Source of the DNA: Costus lasius
Taxonomy: Eukaryota > Streptophyta > Magnoliopsida > Zingiberales > Costaceae
Reading direction: 5' to 3'
Length of the DNA stretch: 64,000 nt
Assembly (NCBI GenBank): GCA_027563935.2
Contig: CM050453.2
Coordinates: 68,370,018 to 68,434,017 of the forward strand
Part shown: in pieces, positions 11,454-23,854 of the stretch
How the letters are laid out: each line of letters starts with the position of its first letter
Numbering within the stretch: the first letter of the stretch is position 1
Notes under the pieces: model-generated
The model's database searches: none
Told to the model about the DNA's origin: nothing
Seen by the model: the letters and a program-made list of their open reading frames with translations, nothing else
Position numbers and translations under genes: made by a program

Positions 11454-13257
11454 TGTTGGTGTATATGCCCTAGGACCTAGTTTTGGTCCATCTTTGTACT
11501 ACTTAACTCTGATATTCATATATCTTTCTGGCATTGTCGTTATCATTGTTTGTCTACACCTGCGATTGTGTACTTACATGATAATGTCCCTGGAGACAGA
11601 TTGGATCTGTGCTCAAATGATTGTCCCTAGTCGATGTACCTGAGTGGATATGGGACAGCTTTGGTACTTGTGAGACTGGTATGTGGGCTGGTTAGGCACG
11701 TGGTGCTAACGCAGACACATGAGTATATCATTGGAGGATATACTGGATAGACCCGCTATGAGGCTATGACTTGGTGTCATGAGTTATCCTCATAAGTGAC
11801 AGGAGATGCATTAATCCCTTGACTTGAGGTCATTGATCATTCTATATGGTTAGGGACTTACTTTGATACAACCTAACACCTTGCCATAGCTGGGAGGTCA
11901 TAACGGTTGTTATTGAGCATGTCACGACCCATATGAGAAGATCAATGGACAGACATAGGATTTGCCCCTTCCCTAGGGAAGTATGATATCCATGGAGCTC
12001 CTTTATGGTTCTATGACTGAGAGTGTATGGCCATACCCAGGTGAGAACCTGTTTTAGTCATAGCCATGAGATTGGATGAAAGCAAGTGGTGACACACTTG
12101 TCCAATCGGATATCAGTTCGGCAAAGAGACTGTAATGCATCTGTACCTAGTTGCGATGATGGGGATGTCGATGTCGATATCCATTCCAACGACCTGGGTA
12201 GAAGCGATGCACTGCTAGGTGCCACTCACTGCTTGTGATGACCTCTGGTCATTACTGCCAGCGTCAGAGGAAGCTTTATGATCGAGTTATTGGATAACTC
12301 GGATCTAATTGGGAGATTTCATCAGCGCCAATGGGCCTGATGAGATGGAAGAATGTTATTGGAGCCAAACTTCATTTTTGGCAGGTTGACCCGTATTTGA
12401 CCATGGTTGGTCACATTTGGATTAGGGTTGCATTGGATTGGATCCAAGTGCTTAATCAACCCATGTAATGATGTTTGGGCTAGCTCATTATCCAATGAGG
12501 CCCAATGACAAGTTCTCATGAAGAGATGAGAGGCTAAAAGGGTATAATGGGGAGAAACATGAACCATTAGGCGCCTAGGGGCATAATGGGGTCATGTTGG
12601 CCCTTTGCTTCATTATGGAAGTAAAGGGCGCCTCCCCTCTCTTCCTAGGATGGAATGCATGCCTCTATGGCATTGCTTGGGGCGCAAGGCAAGGCCTTGG
12701 CGCACAAGGAAAGGCGTGGGGAACAAAAGGAAAGGTTGAATGAGAATTATGGAAATGTCTTGGAGACTTTCCTTGTCTCAAACCACCTCATCCTAGCCCT
12801 ACACTTGTCATGATCCTAGCCATTACCCTAACCGCCTCTTGCCCTATAAATGTGACCCTAATCGCCCCCTCTTGTGGGTAATCAATCCTTGAAGGCATGA
12901 ACACAAGGAGAGGGGCGAGTGCTTGGAGCAAGGGCGCATCTTCCATAACCGCAAGCCTCTTCCTCCTTTCCTCTTGGCGCAAAGAGATCTAAGGCTTGGC
13001 GGCCTAGCACCGGGCGTGGAAGAAGAGAACTCAAGAGATCCGTGTGTGCGAGACTGCAGAGGGCGCACACTTGGACGCCTACATCGGCATCGCTCCATAT
13101 TGCTCCTAAGGTACTTACTAACTCATCGTGTCGACTCCCTTGCTTGCGATCTTCACTGGGTTTTTGGGACCGGCCTGTTTCGGGGACATTCTTCCGCTGC
13201 GTAAAATGTATGTCCATGACTCTGAAAATTGTAAAATGTCCCCGGGGTTTCCCAACA
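11454..13257 (+). repeat. 3' LTR of copia B1 (1804 bp)
   Basis: Starts TGTTGGTGTATATGCC and ends CCCAACA, so the ends form a short inverted repeat (TGTTGG/CCAACA). A TATA-like box (TATAAAT) lies at 12845-12851, consistent with a U3 promoter in the last third. The same LTR type recurs at 13693-18772 (minus) and 56468-57859 (plus). The 5 bp after it (CACTC) would be one side of the target duplication, but its partner is lost with the 5' LTR. Confidence 0.9.
12845..12851 (+). promoter_or_regulatory. TATA-like box in B1 LTR
   Basis: TATAAAT about 400 bp before the LTR end. B3 (57717) and D (26830, 50185) have TATA boxes at comparable LTR positions, which supports it as the former U3 promoter. 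Confidence 0.5.
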
Positions 13258-13680
13258 CACTCGCTATGACCCTATCAACCCATGGAAGAGACAAGTGGCA
13301 CATATATAAAATTTGAAAATCCGGAATAATCAAATTTTATCCCCTTATGCGCCAACTCCATCCAAAGCACTCTCTCAATCAAATTTATGCTAAAATTGGG
13401 ATCAAGTTTCATGATGATTTCATGGACCCTATCGGCTGGCAATTTTGTCAGATCAAGAGACCCGGCCAGTCCGAAGACACAATGCCTGTCCTACTTGACA
13501 AAACTACGTACGCCTTTGGTCTTAAATCCATCATAAACACAATCCAAATTTCGGCCATAAAAATGATAAAAGAAGTTTGGATGAAAGACGTTTTCTATGT
13601 GAAACGTGCATGGATAGAAGAAAAATTTTCCAAAAACATTTCACATAAGCAAACGTACAACTTGTGTTTCTCGCAAGTAG
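13258..13680 (-). other. Leader fragment of copia B2
   Basis: This lies just inside the B2 primer site on the minus strand, so it should be B2 5' leader. It ends abruptly at the B1 3' LTR. No coding similarity was recognised; open frames here (for example one of 128 codons) have no familiar motif. Everything downstream of it in B2 (gag, pol, 3' LTR) is missing from the window. Confidence 0.65.
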
Positions 13681-13691
13681 CTCTGATACCA
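13681..13691 (-). other. Primer binding site of copia B2
   Basis: CTCTGATACCA on the plus strand is the reverse complement of the initiator-Met primer site. It sits one base from the LTR terminus at 13693 and shows that the LTR to its right belongs to a minus-strand copia. Confidence 0.88.
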
Positions 13692-14978
13692 CTGTTAGGG
13701 AATACCAAGTCCCAAGGATCATTACACCCGTAACATATTCCGGTCCCAAGGATCCATGCGAGAGAGAAGACATAAGGATGTGTTAGAGATGTGTCTCTTT
13801 TGCTTGTCTAGTTGCCGAAGCCATGTTGAAGGCGCCCAAGTGTTCGCACTCTACAAGTATCCACACGTCGACTCCTTGATCGTTGCTCCCTTCCACGCTT
13901 GGTGCTAGCCTCGGGAAGAGAATCAAGCCTTAGGGTTCCTTCACTTCTCTTGCGCCACCTCCAAGATGAAAACGCCAAGAAGAGATGAGGAGGAAGATGA
14001 TGCACCAAGTGCTTCCTTCTTCTTCTTTGCCTGCGCCACCTTCAAGCAAGGTGCGCCTATGGCCAAGGAATGGAGAGGGCTTGTAACATCCCGTTATCTT
14101 AACCCCAAACAAATGGCACAATTCATGAATGATACAGGATGTTTCATATAAGATCGATTCATATGCTAGGTAAAACGAGTTCAAGAAAACACGATCTGAA
14201 AATTTCCACAAACCCATACATAAATATCCACAAAACACAAATCTCATAAATCACATAAGGGTACCTGCCACCACGCAATCCTTGCACTAGACATATGCAA
14301 GGCAACAGTTATATCAAATCCGATGGCATAAATACAATTCGATTCGAAATTCAAAGCAAAGCCACAAAGTCGATTTTATAAACTCATACCAAACACCGAA
14401 ACCAGGCTGAAGCCCGCGGTGACACAAAAATCAAACTCATTAATTTGGCATCACAAGTTCACATAGTTCACATGGTTCACATAGCTCATATCATTCATAT
14501 TAAGGCTACAACCGGCCCCAGATAATTAAGCACAAAAGTTCTTAACCAAACTAGCATAAACTCCACGCCAATGCTAACTCAAGAAATGCGCCCCTGCTCT
14601 ATGCCTGAAAATAGTGAGGGGTGAGCTACACAGCCCAGTGAGTGGATAGTCTAAATCGACCATCCATAACATACACTCAAAAATATAGGCAGGTTATTTT
14701 AAAAATCTGTAACAGAACATTATGTCAACATATAACAACATAAAGGAAACAGAAGTCATATAAACAGCCAGATGTACACACCAACATATAACAAACTCAG
14801 GTTCTATACAAACTCAGGTTCTAGAGTTATACTCTAAACCAACTAAACACATCCATACTTAGTTAACCTAGTTGTCCAGCATATTCAGTAGTGACCAATA
14901 TGGTCTAACCCGGCTTTGGCCTAAGCACTGGGAGCTACAAAATCTCGTGCAACACATAAACATGGACAGTGAGTAGAA

Positions 14979-15205
14979 TCAAGAGGTGGCCCCCGCCAGG
15001 TCACGACGTGGCACTTTGCTCTAAAACACCCCATAAACACATCGATGGCTTGTGTGTAGATTCAAGAGGTGGCCCCCGCCGGGTCACGGCGTGGCACTTT
15101 GCTCTACGACACCCCATATCACAAAAAGAGAGTGATGACATCAAGAGGTGGCCCCTGTCCGACCAAGACATGGCACTTTGCGTCAAAACCCGTTCTCCCA
15201 AAAGG
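14979..15205. repeat. Three tandem ~80-bp units in the solo LTR
   Basis: Units begin TCAAGAGGTGGCCCC at 14979, 15062 and 15141 (spacing 83 and 79 bp). Each contains GTGGCACTTTGC or ATGGCACTTTGC. They are unusually GC-rich compared with the AT-rich surroundings. Confidence 0.85.
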
Positions 15206-15289
15206 TTCCTACTGGACAACAAACACATCTTATATCCTATTTCATAAAGGTGGACTCCTAAGTGTCAACTAGACTCTAGGATAGTCATC

Positions 15290-15600
15290 ACAAAAATCAT
15301 ATCGGGCAGGCTGAACATCAACCCCCATCACAATAATCATAGTAGGCAGGCTGAACATCAACCCCCTCACATATCAAATACAGGGCTGAAATTCAAACCC
15401 TTAACATATCACATAACGACTACCCCCTTGAGTACACAGTTACACTTAGCCTTAGTCCTAACATCACATAACACATAATATCCGAAATCACATAACCACA
15501 TAATTTCCAAAAATTACATAACCACATAATGTTCAAAGATCACATAATCCCATAATATTCAAAAATCACATAATTACATAATATTAATAATCACATGATG
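15290..15600. repeat. Short tandem arrays in the solo LTR
   Basis: Two arrays follow each other. First, about 45-50-bp units contain GGCAGGCTGAACATCAACCC (15303, 15350, and a weaker copy near 15383). Then short degenerate units of the form ATCACATAA.CACATAAT run from 15465 to 15600. Neither is coding. Confidence 0.75.
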
Positions 15601-15889
15601 TAGTGTAGTCCTTAGGTTTCATGCTGATTAGTTCAGTCATAACCTTGCTATGTTATCACCCAATTTTTCTCAAACAAGGAATACATGCTACACTCATAAA
15701 GAAACATAAAATTACAATAAGCATCCATAAAATCAACATAAAATGTAAAACATGTATTCTTACTAACGGGATAAAATCACTGATTTAATACTCAAAATTC
15801 ATACTAAAAAAAATATCTAGATAACAAGAATTTCATACTCAAAATTCAATGATTTAATGCTACCAAAATTCCCTATAAAAACACCTTAA

Positions 15890-16160
15890 ATTTCATACAA
15901 ATTTTCGGTTAAATAATCATCAAAATTTCGGTTTTCATAATTAAATCAAAATTTCAGTTTTCATAACAATTATCAAGATTATTTCGGTTTTTATAATTAA
16001 CATCAAAATTCGGTTTTCATAACAACTATCAAGATCATTTCGGTTTACATGGAAATTTAGGTTTTCATGGAGAAATACAATTCGGTTCTCATGAATAACA
16101 ACGCCCTAAATTCGGTTTTCATACCTTACATACACTTTGCATAATTACGGTTTTAACATG
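15890..16160. repeat. Degenerate 'TTTCGGTTTTCATAA' repeats
   Basis: At least seven spaced copies of a motif close to TTCGGTTTTCATAA in 270 bp, every 30-40 bp, in the same solo LTR. The function is unknown; it could be a diverged minisatellite or a clustered regulatory motif. Confidence 0.7.
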
Positions 16161-18772
16161 GTAAAATGTCCAAAATTTCCAATCCATTCAATATATCAAT
16201 TAACACAACTAAGTTGATAGAACTCGATTAAGTCACCCCACTCACCTCTTAACCGTGAACGCAAGGTGAAAATTCTCCAAAAATTGTCTAAAGCCTTGTC
16301 ACCACCAATGGAAGAAAACGCCACCCAAACCAAAGATGCCGGCCAATGGAAGAAAGGAAGAGGAAGAAAAGATTTTCGCCTCCAAGCCTCCAAGCCGTCG
16401 CCCAAGATTTCTTCCAAGCAAAAATATCGCCAACTCTCCTACCCTAACCGAAATTACCACTTAAACTTTGGGTTTTTAAATTTTAAACCCATTAAGCAAT
16501 TAATTCAAATAGGGTTTAACCCATTTAACTAAAATTTCGAATTTTTAAACCCACTAACCCAAAGTTAACTAATTAATTTAATTAACTGACAAATAACCAA
16601 TCACTTAACCGAAATCCAATAAGGACTTAATTAATATCCACTAAGGTCTAATTAACCAATAAGGTCTAATTAATTAACTAACAACTTACAACCCATAAAT
16701 CCTAATTAATTTATCATGAACAACCAATAATAATTTATCATAAATTAACAGCCAATAATCAAACAAATAATCTCTAATTAATTTACAATAAATTAACAAC
16801 CAAAAATCTCTAGTTAATTAACTATTAACAACCAATACATAAAAAATATCACAGTCAATAATTTTAGACAAAATCAAAATAATGCTTACCAGGACTTAAG
16901 ATCCTTGGATCTTACCGGGCTTGTGACAAGGAGATGCCACCAAACACTAAGAGTCCTTGCGCCAAGAAGAGAGGGAGAAGAAGAAGAACTTGCGGCTATG
17001 GAAGAAGATCGCTCCTTGATGAAGAAGGAGAGCTCCAAGCTCTCAAGTTATCGCCACCTTAAGCCTCCACGCCTCCTTGTGTATGAGACCTCACGTCTTC
17101 AAGGAAGGGAACCCAAGAGGGGGCGACAAGGGGTCCTATAAATAGGACTAGAGGCGGTTTGGGCAAGGGCTAGGATCATGCCAAGTGTATGGCTAGGATG
17201 AGGTGTCTTGAGGCAAGGAAAGTCTCCAAGACTTTACCATAAACCTCATTCAACCTATCCATAAATGTCCAAGCACTATATCAGCCCAAGACATACCTCA
17301 AATGCATTCTTACCATCAAAGGAGAAGTGGCTAGGTGCAACATGCAAGAGGAATTCAGCTAGGGTGGTGTCTTGGGAGAAACTAGGGTTTGAAGTAAGGT
17401 AAGTCTCGAAGACATTACCATATACCTCTTCCCTATGTCCATATGTGCCTAGGAACTTCCCATAAAAGTTCTCAAGCCATATCAGCCCCAAGACTTGCCT
17501 TAGAGGCAAGTATTCCATCCAAGGAAGAGGGGCTAGGCGCCCTTTACTTCCATAATGAAGCAAAGGCACCTCCCTCACCCCATTATGCCCCTAGGCACCA
17601 ATGGGGTGAGATTTCTCCCCATTATACCCTTTTAAGCCAATTCCCTCTTCATGACAACTAATTATTGGGCCTCATTGGATAATGAGCTAGCCCAAACTTC
17701 AAGGCATGGGTTGATTAAGCCATTGGATCTAATCCAATGCAACCCTAATCCAAATGTGACCAATTAAGGTCAATTTTGGGTCAACCTACCAAAAATGAAG
17801 TTTGGCTCCAATAACTTTCTTCCAATTCATTAGGCCCATTGGCGCTGATGAAATCTTCCAAATTGATCCAAGTTATCCAATAACTTGATCTTAAGGCTTC
17901 TAATTAAAGCAACGTCAAGAGTCTATTGCGTGTGACCCCGTAGGATCCATATGACGATGGCAATGATGTAAACATCATAAGTAGTGAGGGGTATCTAGCA
18001 ACACATCACTACTACCCATGTCATAGGACTTAAGTCATTATGGCAACAACTCCTAACAAGCAACGAGGATTCCCATTGCATTATAGATCCCTTTGCCTAA
18101 ACTGCTATCCTGTCATTGGATTAGTCTCAAGTTTATCAATCCAATGCATTGGTCATGACTCAACTAGTGTGGTCACACATTCCTGTCATGCACCAATAAG
18201 GTGGGGCACCCCCGAGTGGATATCATGCTTCCAATAAGGAAGGGGCAAATCCTACTATTGGTCATCCATTTCTCTACATGACTTATGACATGCCCAACGT
18301 TAGTCGTTTTGGTCTCCCAATTATGGAGAGACGTAAGACTGTATCAAAGCATACCCATCATCAAATCTAGACATGAATACCTCAAGTCTAAGGATCAATG
18401 CAAACCTCTTGAATGTGAGATTGACTTGTTGACTAGACAAGCCAATCCTCACGGTGGATCACTCGAATGCATCCAATACACCAGTATGCCTGTGTTATTG
18501 TGCCCCGCACTTAACCAGCCCATACACCAGTCTCACATGTACCAAAGCTGTGTCCCATATCTGCTAAGGTACCTTGACTAGGGATAGCTTATGAGAATGG
18601 ATCCAATCCAAATTTCTGGGACATTATTTATGCAACTCAATACATCAACGCCGGTAGAGAAATCTGCATAATAACGACCATGCCTTTAAAGAGAATAATA
18701 ATTCTATCAAAGTACATTTAAATAATGCCCGACCATGTACAAACATTGGTCTGCAGGGCATAAACACCAACA

Positions 18773-20815
18773 CCCATCAACGGTGCCAAAAACTTGTTGT
18801 GATCCGAAAGGACACACTTATAAATACAAGTAGGTAGACTTATTTAAGGTGTCGCGGCCAAAACCTAAGTGTTGGCGCACAGGGCTATTGTCACTCCCTG
18901 ACACGGCTCCAAAAACTTGTTGTTCCTAAACTTGTAGTGTCCGCAAGTGCACGGATACTCGTAGTAATAAAGAAAAATATTGATCCCACAGAGACCTTAT
19001 TGTTAATTACCAAATAGTTGTATAATCACTAGCTAAGTAATCGATTATAATGCAAGTGAACAATAAAAAGAGCGTAGAGATAATCAGAGAGATAAACTGG
19101 GACTAGGGTTTCATCCACTTTAATTTCAATGACTAGATATTAAGAAAAGGTCATCAAACTAATTTTATCATGATAAAGACATAATTTACTTCATAAAGGG
19201 ATCATCTCACTTTCGTGCAAACAATCATGCAGGGACCAATCCTCGCTTTCGCGCAAGATCTATCCCAACGCTGAAGATAAGTAAATCATCGATCAAAGAA
19301 TTCGAGATCACTTTCGGCATCCGAATTCTAAGTTGATTGTCTCAAGTGGAATCTAAAGGATCACTTTCGTGCATCTGAGTCTCAGCACAAGTTCTACTTA
19401 TGGTTCTCCAACATTCCGATCTCTCTTTCGTGCAAGATCTCCAGATTTGACAACTTGACTCTACCCAGGATTCAAATTATCATCATGGCAATAAGATCAC
19501 TAAAATCAAATAATTAAGAACTAACCTAAGAGAGTTCCTAACATGCAATTCTAGGGTTCCAAGTTCTCAAGCAAGTCACCTTTCGGTCTTTATTGCGAGA
19601 ATTCTAAAATATGAATAATAACATCAATCTATGGAGAATCAAAGACAAACAATCTAATAAGTAGAATCATCATAATAAAACTATTCTGATAAAAATAAGA
19701 GTTATCTAATCATTAAAAATCAAAGTGAATTACACCCATGTCCCAAAGATGTTTAAGCTAGCATGGAAGGAAGATTACAATAATTCATGGTGAAGGAAAT
19801 CAAAACAGAGAGAGAAAACAATTTACGGTACGGCCGTAAAGATGTTTACGGTCGTAATCTACGACGAACAGCGGCGATGACTGGTATTTCGTTGATTTCT
19901 CCTATGTCTAATGTCCTTTCACTCTAAAACTTCTGGTATGTCCTCTCCACCTCCAAACAAAGCTTCTGTGTAAAAGTCACGGTGAGAGGTGCCCTGTACG
20001 CCTCTCGGGAAGAGGCCAAACCCTAACTGCCTCTCTGTTGATTGCTCCCTCGATACTGGATAAAAATTCCTTTTCTCAATTCTTGTGTCTTCTTCTCTTA
20101 AAGATGCATCTGCAGCATCTTTCGGATCTCAATTTGGAGGTCTTGATCAAAAGATATGGCCCGCGCAAGATTCGGACCCGTAAAAATTGCATTTTTGAAT
20201 GAAATTACGGTACCGTAATGAATATTACGGCAGTGCCATAATTTTGGCTCTGTGAAGTATTTGTCAAGATTATGGCCTGTAAAAATATTTTTGGCCACGC
20301 CGTAATTTCTTCTGTATGTTTCTGGACCAAAATACGACCCGTAAAGATCATTACGGCAGTGCCGTAATTCTGGAAATCTCTCGGGCGAAAAATCATCTGC
20401 AATTACGGTGCCGTGATCTTATTTACAGCAGTGCTATAATCGTAATGAAAACTCTGGTCAAAATCTTCCCAAATTACGGCACCTCTCAGGGATTACGACC
20501 GTACCATAATTCTATGGTGGAATTACGGTACCGTAAAATCCATTATGGGGGTGTCGTAATTTGCTATGAAGCTCTGATTCTGCTGAAATTTGACGTGTGA
20601 CTTTGTTTTGATGTCTAGAATCCATTGTTGTGCTCGAATCCTTCAAAATTCATCAAAATATAGCACTTTTTACTTGAAATTCATGAAAAATAAGAAATTG
20701 TGTAGATTCCGTGATATTTAACAAATAATGCTTAAAAACAAGCAAAAGTTCATAAATATGACCTGAAAAGATATATAAAATGGCATGAAATTTACTATAA
20801 ATTTCTGTGTCATCA
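18773..20815 (-). repeat. Gypsy C-family LTR (C1), minus, end truncated
   Basis: Same LTR family as N1/N2. On the minus strand it starts TGATGACACAG at 20815. It ends within a primer-site-like module at 18773, where copia B2 cuts it, so the terminal GGGATACATCA is missing. It contains the TCACTTTCGTGCA repeats (19205-19455) and the palindromic ACGG array (20196-20560). The sequence to its right (ATTCATGAG...) is 3' internal gypsy sequence on the plus strand, so C1 looks like an LTR inserted there. No internal region of its own is attached. Confidence 0.8.
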
Positions 20816-21062
20816 ATTCATGAGACTGAGATTCTTTTTATTATACGAGTTGCAAAATTTTATTTGATCAAAGTTGTGAATCTTAAAGATTAATTTCAGA
20901 GGATAGTGTATTTATCTGAAATTTTGTGTAATAGTTGGTGGAATATTTAATGAGTGATTATATTTTAGAAATTTCTTTTTCATAAAAGAGCATATTTTCC
21001 ATACTTAGCATTACTCTTTATTTATTTGCTTGAGGACAAGCAAAGTTTGAGCCTGATGTGTT
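20816..21062 (+). other. 3' internal end of a plus-strand gypsy element
   Basis: Homologous to the sequence before the 3' LTR in N2 (46003-46228) and F (56065-56305). It includes the hairpin GCTTGAGGACAAGC at 21028-21041 and the stretch AAAGTTTGAGCCTGATGTGTT that ends at the C2 LTR. This makes C2 a 3' LTR at this junction. Confidence 0.82.
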
Positions 21063-22765
21063 TGATGACACCAAAATTTATAGTAAATTTTGTGCCATTT
21101 CATATATCTTTTTGTATCATATTCATGAGCTTTTGCCTATTTTTAAGCCTTATTTGTCAAATATTGCGCAATCTACACCATTTCTTATTTTTTTTGATGA
21201 TTTTTAGGTAAAAAGTGCCATATTTTGATGGATTTTGGAAGATTTGAGCACACCAATGGATTCCAGACATCGAGACGAAGTCTCCCATCAATTTTTATGC
21301 AAATCAGAGCAAGTTTGAAAAATACACCCCTGCTGTAATGGAAATTACGGGTGTAATTTTTTGCCCAGAAATACACCACTGCCGTAATGATTTTTACGGG
21401 CCGTAATTCTGGCCCAGAAATCCACAGAAGAAATTACGGTACTGCCATAAGGAATTCCACAGGCCGTAATTTTGATCTAGAAATTTACAAAAAGAAAATA
21501 CGGCACTGCCGTAATATTTTTCATGGGCTGTAATTTTGACCCAAAAACACATAGAACTAAAATATGGCACTGCCGTAATCAAAATTATGGCCGTAATTAT
21601 GTTTTTGGCTGAGTCTTCCGTAGACACTCAAAAGCCTAATTTTTGCGATGCAATATCTGGAGATCTAGGGTACCAATTGGAAAATTGTAAAAAGGGGTCT
21701 CTTCTATAAATCGAGGAGAAGATTTAAGGACAAGAAGAATCCAATTTCGTGAAGAATCAAGGGAGAAATCATAAAGGGCGTTTCTAGGGCATGGCCTCTC
21801 GCCAATAGGCGTAGAGGCCATCTCAAATCACAAAATTTATATGGAAGCTTCGCCTAGAGGAGGAGAGGATACCCCAGAAGTTTCAGAGTGAAAGGAGATC
21901 GATCGGAGGAGAAATCAACAAAAGAAGGAGCACCCGCACTGTTCACATGTGAAATTACGGCTGTAATATTCATTACAGCCGTGCTGTAAAGTTGATTTCC
22001 CCTTTTTCTTCAACTTCTGATCCTTTGATACTATGGATTATTGTAATTCTCTATCTATGCTAGCTTAGACATCTTTTGGGACATGGGGTGTAATCCCCTT
22101 GATTTCTTTTGACTGGATAACTTTTATTTCGTCAGTATAATTTTGATATGATAATTCTGCTTTTGTGACGATTGTCTTTAATTCTCCATAGTTTCATATT
22201 ATCATCACGTTTTAGAGTTTTCGCAATATGGACTGAAAGGTGATTTTCATGAAAACTTGGAACCATAAAATTGAATATTATGAACTCATCGTTAGAAATT
22301 AGGTTAGTTCTTGTTTCTCGGTGTTAGAAGTATAATTGCCATGTTGATAATCTGAATCTAGGATTGAGTTACTTTGATAAACATAGGAGGTATTGCAAGA
22401 AATTGAGTACCGGAACTTTGTAGAACCTTAAGTAGAACTTGTGTTGAGATTCGTATGCACGAAAGTGATCCTTGAGTTTCCACTTGAGATTATTAACTTA
22501 GAATTCGGATGCATGAAAGTAATCCTTGAGTTCTTTGTTGATGATTCACTTTTATTTAACAATCGAATAGATTCAGCGTGAAAGTGAGGATTCGTTCTTG
22601 TAAATTGTCTGTGCGAAAGCGAGATGATTTCCTTATTAAGTGAATTATGTCTTTATCATATTGAAATTAGACTGACGAACATCTATTCATATCTAGTCAT
22701 GAAAATTAGAGTGGATGAAACCCGAGTCCCAGTTTTCTTTTCTGATTATTTGCACGCTATTTGAT
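21063..22765 (+). repeat. Gypsy C-family LTR (C2), plus, 3' end deleted
   Basis: Begins TGATGACACCAAAATTTATAG, as N2 does. It carries four to five palindromic ACGG units at 21330-21600 and GCACGAAAGTGA-type repeats at 22455-22625. It breaks off near 22765, before the terminal part that contains the primer-site modules. It is fused directly to the post-pol hairpin box of gypsy F, a deletion that removed the LTR end, primer site and gag-pol. Confidence 0.8.
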
Positions 22766-22939
22766 ATTAAACTTAGCGCTTCTTGGGAGGCAGCCCAAGC
22801 ACTCTTACTCTTGTTTTCCTTATTTGGTTTCCTTTATTTTTCTTTATTTTTATGTTTTCCTAATACTAATCTTTGTTTTCCAGCTTTGTAGGTGTGTTTA
22901 AAAAAATTTTAACATCGAAACTGTGAATTTTTAAGCTTA

Positions 22940-23420
22940 CGCAAAAATTACGGGCAGGCCATAATTTTTATTACGGCCATAATTTTTATTACGACCGTAA
23001 TTTTGCACCCCTGTTCTTCCATAAAGGAATAGAGACTTTCACAGACGTGCCATGATTATTTTCACGGCCATAATCTTGAAAGTACTATTTTTTTCTTCTT
23101 TAAGGAACAGAAGGTTTCATAGCAGGGGTGTGAAAATTTTAACACCCGTAATTTTTTTTGAAATTAAAAAAAATTCAAACTGTATAAAAAATTACGTGCA
23201 TGCCATGATTTAATTCACACCCATAATTTGACAGAGTTTTGGTACATAAACTTTCATGGGGGGTCGGGGTGTCTGATAATTATCACACCCGCAATTTTAT
23301 TCACTTTCTGTACATAATGTTTTACGGCAGGGCCGTGATTATTTCCACGACTGTAATTTTGATTCTCTGCTATACAGAATGGTTCGTAGGGGTGCCGTGA
23401 TTATTTTCATCGTTATAATT
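22940..23420 (+). repeat. Palindromic ACGG-type array, F internal region
   Basis: Five to six diverged units with paired half-sites such as GGGCAGGCC, TTACGGCAGGGCCGTGATT (23320-23340) and GGGGTGCCGTGATTATTTTC. They lie 70-110 bp apart, between the post-pol hairpin box and the env-position gene. The same position holds an array in N1 and N2. Confidence 0.78.
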
Positions 23421-23854
23421 CTATTCGTCTATATATATTTCCTGACTGTATTTTTTAGGGTGTCACCTGTGATCTTCTTGTTTTTGCACTGCCTCTTCAA
23501 ATTAAGCTTCCTCCAACCTTCCAATTCGTTCGGTGACCCTCTCCGACCGTGTTCCGGTCATCTTCGAGCCACGTTCCAGCGATTCAAGCCCTCGTTTTGG
23601 TCCAGAAACCCAATTTCCACCGATCTTCATTTCTCATCAATCGAGCTTCGCCTGAGCTGCCATTTGTCTTCCGAAGTTTCAATTAAGCATGAGTATCTTT
23701 CCTTTGAAGATTTCGAAGACCAATATCAACTAGAAAGACTGAATTTGAGCGTTGCATTTTGGGTTGAATATGTTTTCAGCGTCCTATTCACATATTTGGG
23801 TAACGCTTCTGTTTTCAATCTGTAGTTCCTTTCACTTCAACTTCATTACTTCAA

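Larger units (their letters stand above)
6139..13257 (+). mobile_element. Copia element B1, decayed, 5' LTR missing
   Basis: A plus-strand Angela-type copia: primer site at 6140-6150, leader, gag remnant, pol remnant, purine tract, and a complete 1804-bp 3' LTR (11454-13257). The 5' LTR, expected at about 4.3-6.1 kb, is absent; that position is occupied by A1. Coding capacity is destroyed by stops and frameshifts. The matching relatives in the window are B2 (minus, 13258-18772), the LTR fragment at 56468-57859 and, more distantly, D. Confidence 0.9.
14082..16928 (-). mobile_element. Probable gypsy solo LTR inserted in B2 LTR
   Basis: Read on the minus strand it starts TGTCACAAGCCCGG (16928) and ends GGATGTTACA (14082): TG...CA with a short inverted repeat (TGTCACA/TGTTACA). 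The interior is AT-rich and non-coding. It includes CACAGCCCAGTGAGTGG near 14628, a type of sequence I associate with LTRs of Tekay/Del chromoviruses. It also holds several tandem arrays. No primer site, gag or pol is present, hence solo LTR. No clean 5-bp target duplication is visible (GGGCT to the left, AGGAG to the right), so boundaries and class are tentative. Confidence 0.5.
13693..18772 (-). repeat. 5' LTR of copia B2, interrupted by an insertion
   Basis: Outer ends are TGTTAGGG at 13693 and CACCAACA at 18772, i.e. TG...CA termini on the minus strand, where the LTR begins TGTTGGTGTTTATGCC. Two blocks, 13693-14081 and 16929-18772, resemble the B1 LTR in reverse complement; the right block carries the CTATAAATAGG region near 17138. 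They are separated by 2.85 kb of unrelated AT-rich DNA (14082-16928). Within the right block, the stretch around AGTCTC[CG]AAGAC is present twice (about 17220 and 17405), an internal duplication. The summed LTR (about 2.2 kb) is longer than B1, and I cannot exclude that the left block is from a related but different LTR. Confidence 0.72.

Noticed and set aside
12882..13217. Antisense frames of 80-111 codons in the B1 LTR
   Set aside because: Located in a GC-richer LTR end, opposite to element orientation, with no motif; similar shadows appear in the D LTRs.
13347..13733. 128-codon open frame next to the B2 primer site
   Set aside because: It runs through the leader and into the LTR across the primer site. 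It has no known domain and lies on the strand opposite to B2; treated as chance.
23379..23825. 148-codon hydrophobic open frame upstream of the F env-position gene
   Set aside because: It begins inside the palindrome array, has no recognised motif and no counterpart in E, N1 or N2. Composition follows the T-rich DNA.
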